Numbered from the stretch's first letter, positions 24,719 through 34,411 are shown. The stretch is 64,000 bases of DNA from an uncultured Acetatifactor sp. (GCA_947629645.1 CANREV010000001.1:1-64000); one strand, 5' to 3'. A program made the numbers and translations. Notes: generated by a model from the letters alone, not told the origin.

Positions 24719-26095
24719 TTACCGGGGCACACTCCCCAACACAATGTCAAAATGAATCTCCCGGTACTCCTCCTGAGACTGACGCCTGATAAGCAGCTTT
24801 ACCGTATCGCCCGGTTGATGCTGCAGCAGCCTGGAACTGTATGTAGCAAAATCCACTGTCAATGTTTCGTCTATCATCGTCAACACATCGCCCGGCTGGA
24901 TGCCCGCCAGCATCGCAGGAGAATCCATCTCCACCTGAGTAATATAGACGCCTCTGGGCACGCCCTGATCCTGCTGCACTTTCCAGGGAACACTGACGCC
25001 GCTGATTCCAATGTAAGGAATCTCTTCCTGATTGGACAGCTTCTGGATACGGCCCATCAGGTCGGGGATACCGTACGCTGTGATCATATTTTCCATACCG
25101 GAAACGCTTTCCTTTGTGGTGATCACGCCTATCAGATTATGATACAGATCAAAGAGAAAGCCGTTTGCATTATTACTTCCGTAAATATCCGTCTGAATCA
25201 GGGCCGCCTCTAAGTCGGGCTTGTCATTCAGACAGGCGTATGCGGTGATCATGCCGTACCCCATAGAATTGCTGACTCCCATGGGACTCCCCACAGCTAC
25301 CACCGGCTGACCCACCATATCCGCATTGTGAAAAATCAGACTGCCCATGGGAGCCGCTCTCAAACCGTAGGTTTCTCTCCATTCCGCGGGAATAGCCCCT
25401 TCCACAGACAACACTGCCAGGCCGGTGACAGGATCCAGGCCTCTTAGGCTTACGGGAACCTGATCATCCGAATCAGACAGCTCGATCACCAGATTCTGAG
25501 CCTCCTTTAAAGGCGTATAGTCCGCCAGAATCAGCACATCCTGCCAATCGTTATTATAGATGATCACGCCTGTAGTCTGATCGCTGCTCTCCTGAACGTT
25601 ATCAAACCAATCCACATTGGAAGTAAGCCCTTTAACAGTGACGATATACTGGCTGATGGAAACTGTCTCATCTGTGCTTTCCGGAACATACAAATAATCA
25701 TGGAGCGCTCTGTTGAACAAATCATACCGATCCATCTCTAAACCGGTCTGGGATATGATCTGGAAAATCTGTTCCTCCAGGGCTTCGTTTTCTTCTGAAG
25801 GAGTCGCCGCAGGCTCAGGGCTTTCCGCAGGAAGGTTTTCCGCCAGCATTTCCTCCGGAGACATCTCCTTCTGATCTTCGGGAAATACCACGATCTGAGA
25901 TTCTTCTTCCGGATAAAGCCAGTTGCTGATCACAGGTTCCAAAACAAGAAAAGTAACACAGGCGATCAATCCGAAGATCACTGCCATGGAAGCCGTGATC
26001 AAAGTCCTTCTGAGAAGCTTTCCTCTGTCGATGGGACGCTGCTTTATTTTTTCGATCATAAAATCATTTTGTTTCTCCAGATCCCTGTCAGCCAT
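24719..26095 (-). CDS. Membrane-anchored HtrA-like pseudo-protease with PDZ domain
   Basis: A 458-residue protein: cytoplasmic N-terminus, one membrane helix (about residues 30-55), an acidic Pro/Glu linker (60-110), a trypsin-like domain (about 145-345) and a PDZ domain (about 350-455: YITQVEMDSPAMLAGIQPGDVL). The fold is HtrA/DegS-like but the active-site positions are changed: His (usual AHVV) reads ADYT at 191-194; Asp (usual DLAVL) reads GLAVL at 225; Ser (usual GNSGG) reads NNANG with Ala310. It therefore probably binds or senses outside the membrane rather than cutting. The ATG at 26095 has AAAGGAG upstream. Residue assignments come from alignment by eye. Confidence 0.8.
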   Translation of the reverse strand: MADRDLEKQNDFMIEKIKQRPIDRGKLLRRTLITASMAVIFGLIACVTFLVLEPVISNWLYPEEESQIVVFPEDQKEMSPEEMLAENLPAESPEPAATPSEENEALEEQIFQIISQTGLEMDRYDLFNRALHDYLYVPESTDETVSISQYIVTVKGLTSNVDWFDNVQESSDQTTGVIIYNNDWQDVLILADYTPLKEAQNLVIELSDSDDQVPVSLRGLDPVTGLAVLSVEGAIPAEWRETYGLRAAPMGSLIFHNADMVGQPVVAVGSPMGVSNSMGYGMITAYACLNDKPDLEAALIQTDIYGSNNANGFLFDLYHNLIGVITTKESVSGMENMITAYGIPDLMGRIQKLSNQEEIPYIGISGVSVPWKVQQDQGVPRGVYITQVEMDSPAMLAGIQPGDVLTMIDETLTVDFATYSSRLLQHQPGDTVKLLIRRQSQEEYREIHFDIVLGSVPR

Positions 26096-26203
26096 AAACA
26101 CTCCTTTCAACGCAGCCGGATCACATCAGCGCCGCGTTGGACGTCAGGACATTTCATACCTTAGTATACCCAATGACACCGGAAAAGTAAAGACAGCAGC
26201 CGC

Positions 26204-27394
26204 TCAGAATGACGGAGTTTGACGATGGCATAAAAAGATCCCGCACAAAAGAAACAGAGGAAACAACGCTGCCGCCAGGATACCCTTTCGCAAATCTTCC
26301 CCGAAATAACTGGAGACCATGCCTGCCAGCGTAGGCCCGCCGGCGCATCCTAAATCTCCGGCAAGCGCCATCAACGCAAACAACGCCGTGCCTCCCTTTG
26401 GTATGGCGGCCGCAGCTTTACTGAACGTCCCGGGCCACATGATACCTACCGATAGGCCGCACAGAGCGCAGCCGATAGATCCGAACACCGGATGAGGCAC
26501 AAAACAGATGCAAAGATAAGACGCCACGCACAAAAGGCTGCTGCCGGCCATAAATCGATCCAGATCGATCTTTTCTCCAAATTTTCCATACAATACTCTG
26601 GAACTGCCCATCAGAATAGCAAATGCCATAGGACCGATCAGATCTCCTACCGTTTTACTCACGCCCAGACCTTTTTCCGCAAAAGTGGAAGCCCACTGAC
26701 TGACAGACTGTTCGCTGGCGCCGGCGCAAAACATCATGAGCAGAAAGATCCAGAAGATCTTCTGTCCCGCCAGATCCCTGATACCAAGGCCGCTCCTTCC
26801 CTGTTCCTCAGGGGTAGGGACAGGCACTTTTGCAAAAAAGGCCGCATTACACAGCGGCACTAACGCCCAGATCACGGCCAGCGCTTTCCAGTTTTCAATG
26901 CCGAATATTCTGAAATAAAGCGTAGAGATGAGCACCACTCCCACATGGCCCCAACAGTAGAATGAATGGAGCATGCTCATAGCCTTTTCCTTATTGTCGG
27001 AAGGACACGCCTCCACTACGGGACTGATCAGCACTTCCAGAAGTCCTCCGCCTATGGCATACACAATGACGGCGATGAAAAGACCTGTAAAAGCATTGGG
27101 ACAAACTTCCGGCAGCAGGGTCAAAAGCAGGATTCCCACCGCCGCAAGGATATGGGCGATCAACAAAGACGCCCGATAACCGATCTTGTCCACAAAGCTT
27201 ACGGATACCAGATCCACGATCAGCTGCAGGCCAAAATTGATGGTGACAAGCATTGTGATGCTGGACAGGGGAATGCCGTAGGTACTTTGAAATGTCAAAA
27301 ATAATAAAGGGGCAAAATTATTTACAATGGCCTGCACAATATAACCGACAAAGCAGGCGTATATAGTTTTTTGCATCGTTTCTTTTGTTCTCAT
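26204..27394 (-). CDS. Major facilitator superfamily transporter
   Basis: A 396-residue protein with about twelve hydrophobic segments across its length and a short cytoplasmic loop near residue 190. It resembles the sugar- or drug-type MFS group (a G-x-x-x-D-x-x-S/G-like loop after helix 2: VSFVDKIGYRASLL). The substrate cannot be told from the sequence. The start is uncertain: the ATG at 27394 has only AAGGAA directly adjacent. It is convergent with nothing and stands alone, divergent from mutS2. Confidence 0.8.
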   Translation of the reverse strand: MRTKETMQKTIYACFVGYIVQAIVNNFAPLLFLTFQSTYGIPLSSITMLVTINFGLQLIVDLVSVSFVDKIGYRASLLIAHILAAVGILLLTLLPEVCPNAFTGLFIAVIVYAIGGGLLEVLISPVVEACPSDNKEKAMSMLHSFYCWGHVGVVLISTLYFRIFGIENWKALAVIWALVPLCNAAFFAKVPVPTPEEQGRSGLGIRDLAGQKIFWIFLLMMFCAGASEQSVSQWASTFAEKGLGVSKTVGDLIGPMAFAILMGSSRVLYGKFGEKIDLDRFMAGSSLLCVASYLCICFVPHPVFGSIGCALCGLSVGIMWPGTFSKAAAAIPKGGTALFALMALAGDLGCAGGPTLAGMVSSYFGEDLRKGILAAALFPLFLLCGIFLCHRQTPSF

Positions 27395-27663
27395 TTCCTT
27401 ATTTTACTTTCTGTTTAATTTTACTTTCTGTTTATTTTGCGGCAGGCGGTATAACCCACTTTTGCCATAGATTTTTATATACATGCCAAAACGCCGCTTT
27501 CCTGATCCAAGGCTATACCCAAAATACCATATATCTTATTACATAGCAAGTTTACCTTTGAAATATTATATCTGACGATTGTAGCCTTTTTTTTTAAACC
27601 GTGGTATACTTTTCACGAAAGCCGCAGGCGCCGCGTATGTCCTGCGGCGGAACAGGAGCACAT

Positions 27664-30048
27664 ATGAATCAAAAAGTGTTAAAGACGCTGGAATTTCACA
27701 AGATTCTGCAGATGCTCGCCGACAAGGCGGATTCCGAACCCGCCAAAAAGCTCTGCAGTGAACTTTCCCCTTCCACTGATATAGATGAGATCCGCAAAAA
27801 TCAAACACAGACAAAAGACGCCTTAAACCGCCTTTTCCGGTCCGGCAGCACTTCCTTTGGCAGCAACAGGGATCTGGGATTTTCCATCAAATCCCTTAAG
27901 ATCGGCAGCGCCCTCTCCGCATCGGAACTGTTGAAAATTGCGGCTATGCTGGACAATGTAAGCCGCATCAAAAATTATGGGAAAAAAGCCAGTGAAGACA
28001 CGCCGGACGATTCCCTGGATGAATATTTCCGTCAGCTTACCCCGCTGATGCAACTGGCCAACGAGATCAACCGCTGTATTCTGTCCGAGGACGAAATCGC
28101 GGATGACGCCAGCCCTGCCTTAAAAAAAATCCGCCGCTCCATGGTCCTGACCAATGAAAAAATCCATTCCCAACTGACTTCCATGTTAAACGGCTCTTAC
28201 CGGACTTATTTGCAGGACGCTGTCATCACCACCAGAAATAACCGTTACTGTATTCCCGTAAAGGCCGAATACAAAGGGCAGGTAAGCGGTATGGTGCACG
28301 ACCAGTCGGCTACCGGTTCCACCTTTTTTATTGAGCCCGCCGCCATCGTCAACCTGAATAATGAACTGAAAGAACTGTCCCTTCAGGAACAGGAAGAAAT
28401 CAAAGTCATTCTGGCATCCTTAAGCGCTCAGGCGGGGGAACACACGGAGGAACTGACAGAAAACCAAAAGATCATGACCGCGTTGGATTTCATTTTCGCG
28501 AAAGCGGAGCTGGCCATGGACATGAACGCTACGGAACCGCTTTTTAACACGGACCATTACATTCATATCCGGAAAGGACGCCACCCTCTTTTGAACAATA
28601 AGAAAGTGGTTCCCATCGATATCCATCTTGGAAAAGATTTTGACCTTCTGATCATCACAGGCCCCAATACCGGCGGTAAGACAGTATCTTTAAAAACTGT
28701 GGGGCTGCTCACCCTGATGGGGCAGGCGGGACTGCATATCCCCGCTTCAGACCGCTCGGAACTCTCCATCTTCACCGAGGTTTTCGCGGATATTGGAGAC
28801 GAACAGAGCATTGAACAAAGTCTGTCTACTTTCTCTTCCCACATGAAGAGCATCGTTTACATTTTAAAACATGCGGACGCGGATTCTCTGTGCCTGTTCG
28901 ATGAACTGGGCGCAGGAACGGATCCCACCGAAGGCGCCGCTCTTGCCATCGCCATCCTGAATTTTCTCCATGACAGAGGAATCCGGACCATGGCTACCAC
29001 CCATTACAGCGAATTAAAAATTTACGCCCTTTCCACTTCCTTTGTGGAAAACGCCTGCTGCGAATTCGATGTGGAGACCCTGCGGCCCACCTACAGACTG
29101 CTGATCGGCATCCCAGGAAAGAGCAACGCTTTTGCTATTTCCTCCAAACTGGGTCTGTCGGAAGAGATCATCAATGCCGCAAAAGAACAGATCGGCAAAG
29201 AAGAAAAAAGTTTTGAGGATGTGATCGCCGATCTGGAACAGAGCCGTGTCACGATTGAAAAAGAACAGCGTGAGATCGCGGAGCATAAAGAGCGTATCTT
29301 AACTTTGGAACAACAGCTGAAGCAAAAGAATGAAAGAATCGATCAGGCAAAAGACAAAATCATAAGAGAAGCCAACGAAAAGGCAAAAGAGATCCTTCAG
29401 GAAGCAAAAGAGGTGGCCGATGAAACGATCCGGGATTTCCATAATGCGGGTGTGGGCGCGGACATCAGAGAACTGGAGAAGAAACGTCAAAAAGTGCGGG
29501 ATAAGATCGGAGAAAAGAATGAAAAACTTTCCCTGAAAAACACTCTTTCTCCAAAACAGTCCGGCAAGGCAACGTTAGATCCCGGCAAGTTAAAAAAGGG
29601 CGATGCCGTGAAAATTGTTTCCATGGGCTTAAAAGGTACTGTAAGTTCCCTTCCGGACGCTAAAGGTAATCTTTTCGTGCAGTGCGGCATTTTGCGAACC
29701 CAGACCAACGTAAAAGATCTTGTCTGCCTGGAGGAAACTACGATTTCCGCTCCCGCTCTGAAAAGAACCAATACAGGAAAGATCAAAATGTCCAAATCTT
29801 TTTCCGTATCCACGGAAATCAATCTGCTTGGCAGAACCGTGGACGAGGCCATCGCGGAACTGGATAAATATCTGGATGACGCCTATCTGGCCCACCTGCC
29901 CAGCGTAAGAGTGGTCCACGGCAAGGGAACCGGCGCCTTGAGAAACGCTGTCCACAATCATTTAAAACGGATGAAAAACGTAAAAGAATTCCGTCTGGGA
30001 GAGTACGGCGAGGGCGATGCGGGTGTGACGATCGTCACTTTCCGGTAA
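27664..30048 (+). CDS. mutS2: MutS2 (DNA recombination/ribosome-rescue ATPase)
   Basis: A 794-residue protein with the MutS core and clamp (about 1-300), an ATPase domain with Walker A GPNTGGKT (residues about 336-343), Walker B LCLFDELGAGTDPTEGAAL and ATTHYSELK, a long coiled coil (about 510-620), a KOW-like segment and a C-terminal Smr endonuclease domain (VHGKGTGALRNAV). Members suppress recombination or split collided ribosomes. The ATG at 27664 has ACAGGAG upstream. The 5' leader contains a strong hairpin (27622-27650). It is on the plus strand, unlike most genes on this side of the origin. Confidence 0.93.
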   Translation: MNQKVLKTLEFHKILQMLADKADSEPAKKLCSELSPSTDIDEIRKNQTQTKDALNRLFRSGSTSFGSNRDLGFSIKSLKIGSALSASELLKIAAMLDNVSRIKNYGKKASEDTPDDSLDEYFRQLTPLMQLANEINRCILSEDEIADDASPALKKIRRSMVLTNEKIHSQLTSMLNGSYRTYLQDAVITTRNNRYCIPVKAEYKGQVSGMVHDQSATGSTFFIEPAAIVNLNNELKELSLQEQEEIKVILASLSAQAGEHTEELTENQKIMTALDFIFAKAELAMDMNATEPLFNTDHYIHIRKGRHPLLNNKKVVPIDIHLGKDFDLLIITGPNTGGKTVSLKTVGLLTLMGQAGLHIPASDRSELSIFTEVFADIGDEQSIEQSLSTFSSHMKSIVYILKHADADSLCLFDELGAGTDPTEGAALAIAILNFLHDRGIRTMATTHYSELKIYALSTSFVENACCEFDVETLRPTYRLLIGIPGKSNAFAISSKLGLSEEIINAAKEQIGKEEKSFEDVIADLEQSRVTIEKEQREIAEHKERILTLEQQLKQKNERIDQAKDKIIREANEKAKEILQEAKEVADETIRDFHNAGVGADIRELEKKRQKVRDKIGEKNEKLSLKNTLSPKQSGKATLDPGKLKKGDAVKIVSMGLKGTVSSLPDAKGNLFVQCGILRTQTNVKDLVCLEETTISAPALKRTNTGKIKMSKSFSVSTEINLLGRTVDEAIAELDKYLDDAYLAHLPSVRVVHGKGTGALRNAVHNHLKRMKNVKEFRLGEYGEGDAGVTIVTFR

Positions 30049-30107
30049 CTTTTCCTATGACAATATCATGACAAACGCCTGAAATCATTATAAAAAAGGA
30101 GATCCTT

Positions 30108-30812
30108 ATGGTCAGCAAACAAAAAATTTTGATCTGCGATGATGATGAAAATATCGCGGAACTGATCTCGTTATATTTTACAAAAGAATGTTTTGAAACT
30201 CTGATCGTGCATGACGGGGAATCCGTACTTCCCGCTATGGAATCTTTCTCACCTAACCTGATCCTTCTGGACATCATGCTTCCCGCCATGGACGGTTATC
30301 AGGTCTGTCGGGAAGTGCGGGCAAAATATTCCGTGCCTATCATTATGCTGTCCGCCAAGGGGGAAGTGTTTGATAAGGTATTGGGGCTGGAACTGGGTGC
30401 GGATGATTATATTGAAAAGCCTTTTGATTCCAAGGAGCTGGTAGCGCGGGCAAAAGCGGTACTGCGCCGATATAAACCAAGCGCTTCCCAGACTGTTAAT
30501 ACCGATGAGAAGTGTGTGGAATATACAGACCTTTCCATCAACTTAACGAATTATTCCGTGATCTATATGGGACACAACATTGATATGCCCCCAAAGGAGC
30601 TGGAACTTTTATATTTTCTCGCTTCTTCCCCCAACCATGTGTTCACCAGAGAACAGCTTTTGGACCAGATCTGGGGCTATGAGTATATCGGCGATACCCG
30701 CACAGTAGACGTACATATCAAACGTTTGCGGGAAAAGATCAAAGATCACGCAAACTGGAAGATCTCAACGATCTGGGGCATCGGCTATAAATTTGAGGTA
30801 AGGAACGCATGA
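30108..30812 (+). CDS. OmpR/PhoB-family response regulator
   Basis: A 234-residue protein with a receiver domain (acidic pocket DDD near residues 9-11, phospho-acceptor Asp in LLDIMLPAMDG, Lys in EKPFD) and a C-terminal winged-helix DNA-binding domain (about 135-232: ELLYFLASSPNHVFTREQLL, RTVDVHIKRLREKI, WGIGYKF). AAAAGGAG precedes the ATG. The stop overlaps the start of the kinase gene (ATGA), so the two are translationally coupled. The signal is unknown. Confidence 0.92.
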   Translation: MVSKQKILICDDDENIAELISLYFTKECFETLIVHDGESVLPAMESFSPNLILLDIMLPAMDGYQVCREVRAKYSVPIIMLSAKGEVFDKVLGLELGADDYIEKPFDSKELVARAKAVLRRYKPSASQTVNTDEKCVEYTDLSINLTNYSVIYMGHNIDMPPKELELLYFLASSPNHVFTREQLLDQIWGYEYIGDTRTVDVHIKRLREKIKDHANWKISTIWGIGYKFEVRNA

Positions 30813-32236
30813 GAAAAACTCTCTACTTAAAGTTTTTGCTGGCCTATATTATTTTCGGTATTTTCAGCTTTATCATTGTGACCACATTCGTTCCCAGTAT
30901 GACAAAAGAACAGTTGATCCGTGAAAAGGCGGAAAGCTTATATTCGGAAGCAAACCTGATCGCCAGGACTTACGCAAACAGTCTGTATACCAGTAAAACG
31001 GATCTGGAAACGGTGAAAATGCAGCTGGATTCCCTGGCTGTATATCTGAATTCGGACATTCAGATCATCAATCCGTCCGGCCGCCTGATCCTGGATACGG
31101 GTTCCCCGATCAATGTGGAAGACGTGGTGATGATTGAGGATTTTGATCCCACTGTGACCAGCGGTTCCTATTATATCGTAGGTAATTTCTTTGACTGCTT
31201 TGACAATGAAATGCTCAGCGTCCTCTCTCCCATCACCGCCAATTACAAGGTGAAAGGATATGTGGCCATCCACTGTGACACGATGGATATTCAGGAATCC
31301 TGCAATAATCTGTTAAATATCTCCTACATCACATTGGTGATCCTGCTTTTGCTTTCTATGATCATCCTGATCTTTTTTACGGAAATGGTCTATATACCGC
31401 TGCGCAAGATCACTTACGCCACAGAACAGTACGCCGCCGGAAATATGCACTATGATTTTCAGGTGGAGAGCGATGATGAGATCGGCTATCTGGCCGCCTG
31501 CCTGAGTTACATGGCAAGCCAGATCGCGGGAGCGGAAGACGACCAGAAAAAATTTGTTGCCAATGTATCCCATGATTTCCGCTCTCCCCTGACTTCCATT
31601 AAGGGATATCTGGAGGCTATGCTGGACGGCACGATCCCCCAGGAAATGCACGAAAAATATCTGAATATCGTGCTCAATGAGACAGAGCGGCTGATTAAGC
31701 TGACCAATAGTTTACTGGTGCTGAATAATTTAAATACAAAGGGATTGCTTCTGGATAAAACTGATTTTGACATTAATCAGGTGATCCGAAACACCGCCGC
31801 CTCTTTTGAGGGCACCTGCAGGAAGAAGACCATTGCCATTGAATTGATCCTGACGGGAAATGAGATGCTCGTCAACGCGGATATGGAAAAAATACAGCAG
31901 GTACTCTATAATCTGATCGACAATGCCATTAAGTTCAGTCATCACGATTCGGTGATTAAAATTGAAACTTCTATCAAGAAAAATAAATTGTTCGTCTCCG
32001 TAAAGGATACCGGCATCGGTATCCCAAAAGACGATCTGAAACTGATCTGGGACCGATTTTATAAATCCGATCTGTCAAGAGGAAAAGATAAAAAGGGGAC
32101 CGGACTGGGACTTTCCATTGTAAAAGAGATCATCAACTGTCACGGAGAACATATCAATGTCATCAGTACGGAGGGCGTAGGCACGGAATTTATCTTTTCC
32201 CTGGCTCTTTCATCAAAAAACGATGAGGATTACTGA
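30809..32236 (+). CDS. Sensor histidine kinase (HAMP, HisKA, HATPase_c)
   Basis: A 475-residue membrane kinase. A first membrane helix lies at about residues 7-29 and a second at about 168-190. Between them is an extracellular sensor of about 135 residues. A HAMP region follows, then the phosphorylation site NVSHDFRSPLTSIKGYLE, the N box LIDNAIKFSHHD, the G1 box VKDTGIGIP and the G2 box GTGLGLSIVKEI. It phosphorylates the regulator whose gene it overlaps by four bases. Its stop codon lies inside the terminator hairpin at 32220-32250. Confidence 0.92.
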   Translation: MRKTLYLKFLLAYIIFGIFSFIIVTTFVPSMTKEQLIREKAESLYSEANLIARTYANSLYTSKTDLETVKMQLDSLAVYLNSDIQIINPSGRLILDTGSPINVEDVVMIEDFDPTVTSGSYYIVGNFFDCFDNEMLSVLSPITANYKVKGYVAIHCDTMDIQESCNNLLNISYITLVILLLLSMIILIFFTEMVYIPLRKITYATEQYAAGNMHYDFQVESDDEIGYLAACLSYMASQIAGAEDDQKKFVANVSHDFRSPLTSIKGYLEAMLDGTIPQEMHEKYLNIVLNETERLIKLTNSLLVLNNLNTKGLLLDKTDFDINQVIRNTAASFEGTCRKKTIAIELILTGNEMLVNADMEKIQQVLYNLIDNAIKFSHHDSVIKIETSIKKNKLFVSVKDTGIGIPKDDLKLIWDRFYKSDLSRGKDKKGTGLGLSIVKEIINCHGEHINVISTEGVGTEFIFSLALSSKNDEDY

Positions 32237-32250
32237 TCCTCATCGTTTTT
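32220..32250 (+). terminator. Terminator overlapping the kinase stop codon
   Basis: A perfect 10-bp stem (32221-32230 with 32236-32245), extended by A/T pairs, surrounds a five-base loop and is followed by a T-run. The TGA stop of the kinase (32234-32236) lies in the loop. A-rich sequence on the left allows it to act also for the minus-strand gene ending at 32255. Confidence 0.85.
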
Positions 32251-32254
32251 CATC

Positions 32255-33253
32255 TTATAAAGTATCTGCCTTCTCTTTGATCCACGCCACTTTTTCAAAA
32301 CTCATATACTCCGGATCCAGAGAGCAGTCAGCGCCTATGATCAATCGATCTCTTCCCGCTTCCTCTACCATCTTTTGCGTCTCAGCCTGAAGCTGTTCTT
32401 TATTTCCGGTATAAAGAATGGACCCTTCCTGTCTGCTGAATCCGCCGATGATTACTTTGTCGGGAAATCTCTTTTTTGCTTCCGCAAGAGAAAGCTTCTC
32501 ATTATCCACCGCGTAATTCAATGCTTTATAAGGATAGTTCGCATAGTAGGAAAAGTCGTTAGGCACTCCGATGCTGCCGCACACATGAAGGATGGTGTAA
32601 TCCTTGATCGCCGCGATCTCTTCGGCAATGAGCCTTTCCGCAGGAGTAAAAATATTCAGGTAATCTACTTTTCCTATGGTCTTAAAATTGTGCACCGCGT
32701 AAAAGATGCCATCGGCGCCCGCTTCCGTCAGCAGTCTTTTGCTTAGAGTGATCAGATCCTGCGCTACCACATCCACAGCATGTTTCAATGCTTCCGGATG
32801 ATTTTTTACCGCCTGGGCCAGTTCCAGTTCCGTAAATGATTTTCCTGTGGTATGAAGCTGCGTGTAATACAGATAATAATAAGGAGAAAATACAGTGGGA
32901 AATACCGCGGTATCGTCACCCAGCTCATCCGTAAGTTTTTTAATCAGCCTGACCTGACTCTCATAAAAAGGATCGTGGGGATCCGCAGGCTTTACCGCCT
33001 TTAACTGCTCTTCATCCGTAATATCAATCCCGTCCAGATTGGGAAGCACAAAGTAGATATCCGGCATTACCTTCAAAAGATCCAGTTTGACCTGCTTTGC
33101 GTAATTTTTATGGCCCTCGAAAGCCCTTTTAAAAATATCGTCTCTCAGCGGAAGGTTCCACTCCGACTGCTTTGTAAAATGCCACCACAAGCCTACGGGC
33201 ACCCTGTCTACTTTCTTCTGATCGAAAATATCGTAAATGATTTGCTTTGACAT
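32255..33253 (-). CDS. Uroporphyrinogen decarboxylase-like (UroD/MtaA family) protein
   Basis: A 332-residue protein of the UroD superfamily. N-terminal RVPVGLWWHFTKQSEW corresponds to the substrate-binding entry loop. ILHVCGSIG matches the metal/substrate loop of corrinoid methyltransferases (H-x-C-G). IIGADCSLDPE near the C-terminus resembles the G-x-G-C family end. It is probably not a haem enzyme: no haem genes adjoin, and the HxC pattern is that of methyltransferases handling methylated substrates. The ATG has AAAGGAG upstream. It follows the solute-binding lipoprotein gene by 18 bp, so both are likely one transcript. Confidence 0.8.
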   Translation of the reverse strand: MSKQIIYDIFDQKKVDRVPVGLWWHFTKQSEWNLPLRDDIFKRAFEGHKNYAKQVKLDLLKVMPDIYFVLPNLDGIDITDEEQLKAVKPADPHDPFYESQVRLIKKLTDELGDDTAVFPTVFSPYYYLYYTQLHTTGKSFTELELAQAVKNHPEALKHAVDVVAQDLITLSKRLLTEAGADGIFYAVHNFKTIGKVDYLNIFTPAERLIAEEIAAIKDYTILHVCGSIGVPNDFSYYANYPYKALNYAVDNEKLSLAEAKKRFPDKVIIGGFSRQEGSILYTGNKEQLQAETQKMVEEAGRDRLIIGADCSLDPEYMSFEKVAWIKEKADTL

Positions 33254-33271
33254 AATATGTAATCTCCTTTC

Positions 33272-34168
33272 TTACAGTTCATCGCCTTTTTGATATCCTT
33301 CCGGTACATACTCAAACAGACTGTAACCGAAATATTTCTGTGCCAGATCCTCAAAAACCCCCTGCTCGTAAAGCTGTTCCCAGGCTTCGTCAAAAGCGTC
33401 CGCAACTTCCTGATCGTTCTTATTAAAGAAAGCCCAGGTAGGGATCGCTTCATAGACAACATAGGAAAGCTGATCCGCATACTGATGATATTCTCCGTCT
33501 TCCGCTACCACTCTGTCCTCGAACGTCTTGCGGATCTCAAGATAACCATCGTATCTTCCCTCCAATACCCACTGGTAAGCGTCATTGGAGCCGAAATTAT
33601 CCAACTCTGTCAAATTAATCTGCTTATCCGGATGGGTTTCATTGTAATGCTGGATTACATTGTACTGGGCATTCTGAGGTGAAATGGGAACCAGATTGCC
33701 GCTGTATTCCGCAAAAGATTCCAGATCTTTGATCTTATCCGCGTCTTCCGTCCTGAAAGCCAGCCCTATGATACTGGTACCAATGTAATGTTCAGGGAAA
33801 ATGTAGCTTTCTTCCCTTGCCGCGGTCCACCATGCTCCTTTTGTTCCCACATCGTATTTTCCGGATTCCAGACCAACCAAAAGATCCTCATCGGAAGTGG
33901 GGACAAATTCCAGCTTATACTGAGGGAGAAGATCAAAAATTGCCTTTACCGCCGCAAATTCATAACCATCAGGATTTCCGTTCTCATCGATATAGGAATT
34001 TGCTCCTGTGGTAGTAAACGCGTAATAAATCGTTCTTACGCCGTCCTGCGAGGTAGAACTTTCTGACGAACCGGAAGCGGAAGCCGGTGAAGTACCGCAT
34101 GCGGTAAACCCTAATGTCAATGCTGCTGTCAAACCGAGTGAAAGAATTTTCTTTCTTTTATTTTTCAT
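33272..34168 (-). CDS. ABC-transporter solute-binding lipoprotein (amino-acid type)
   Basis: A 298-residue lipoprotein precursor: a basic start (MKNKRKK), a hydrophobic stretch, a lipobox LGFTAC, a Ser/Gly-rich linker (about 25-45), then a type 3 periplasmic-binding domain (YEFAAVKAIFDLLPQYKLEFV, LLVGLESGKYDVG, TGAWWTAAREESY, IPTWAFF). This suggests an amino-acid-like ligand. No permease or ATPase gene adjoins, so it must use a transporter encoded elsewhere or act as a receptor. The ATG at 34168 has AAGGAAGG upstream. Confidence 0.88.
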   Translation of the reverse strand: MKNKRKKILSLGLTAALTLGFTACGTSPASASGSSESSTSQDGVRTIYYAFTTTGANSYIDENGNPDGYEFAAVKAIFDLLPQYKLEFVPTSDEDLLVGLESGKYDVGTKGAWWTAAREESYIFPEHYIGTSIIGLAFRTEDADKIKDLESFAEYSGNLVPISPQNAQYNVIQHYNETHPDKQINLTELDNFGSNDAYQWVLEGRYDGYLEIRKTFEDRVVAEDGEYHQYADQLSYVVYEAIPTWAFFNKNDQEVADAFDEAWEQLYEQGVFEDLAQKYFGYSLFEYVPEGYQKGDEL

Positions 34169-34346
34169 AATGATCCTTCCTTTCTTCATCTCATTCAATG
34201 ATTTTTCTGGTTTTACTTTTTACTTTCAATTTTCACACTCATTTTGATGTGTCCCATGTCCGTATCATGTCCGTATCTTTTTTTATTCGTTTATTCCAAA
34301 TATCCGTGAAAACGTTTTAATTGTTTTAATTTTAAAAAAAGAGAAC

Positions 34347-34372
34347 AAAAAAAACGGGAACAGACCCGTTTT
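34347..34372 (-). terminator. Terminator of the Cys-rich peptide gene
   Basis: On the minus strand a 6-bp stem (34365-34370 with 34353-34358) with a six-base loop is followed by eight T. It lies about 40 bases after the stop codon of the small gene at 34412-34510. Confidence 0.8.
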
Positions 34373-34411
34373 ACAAATGAGTGCTTTTGAAAAAAGGGTT
34401 CTGAAAAACAA

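Noticed and set aside
27411-27442. Tandem ATTTTACTTTCTGTTTA-type repeat upstream of the MFS gene
   Set aside because: Only two copies of a T-rich 18-mer; probably slippage with no visible function.
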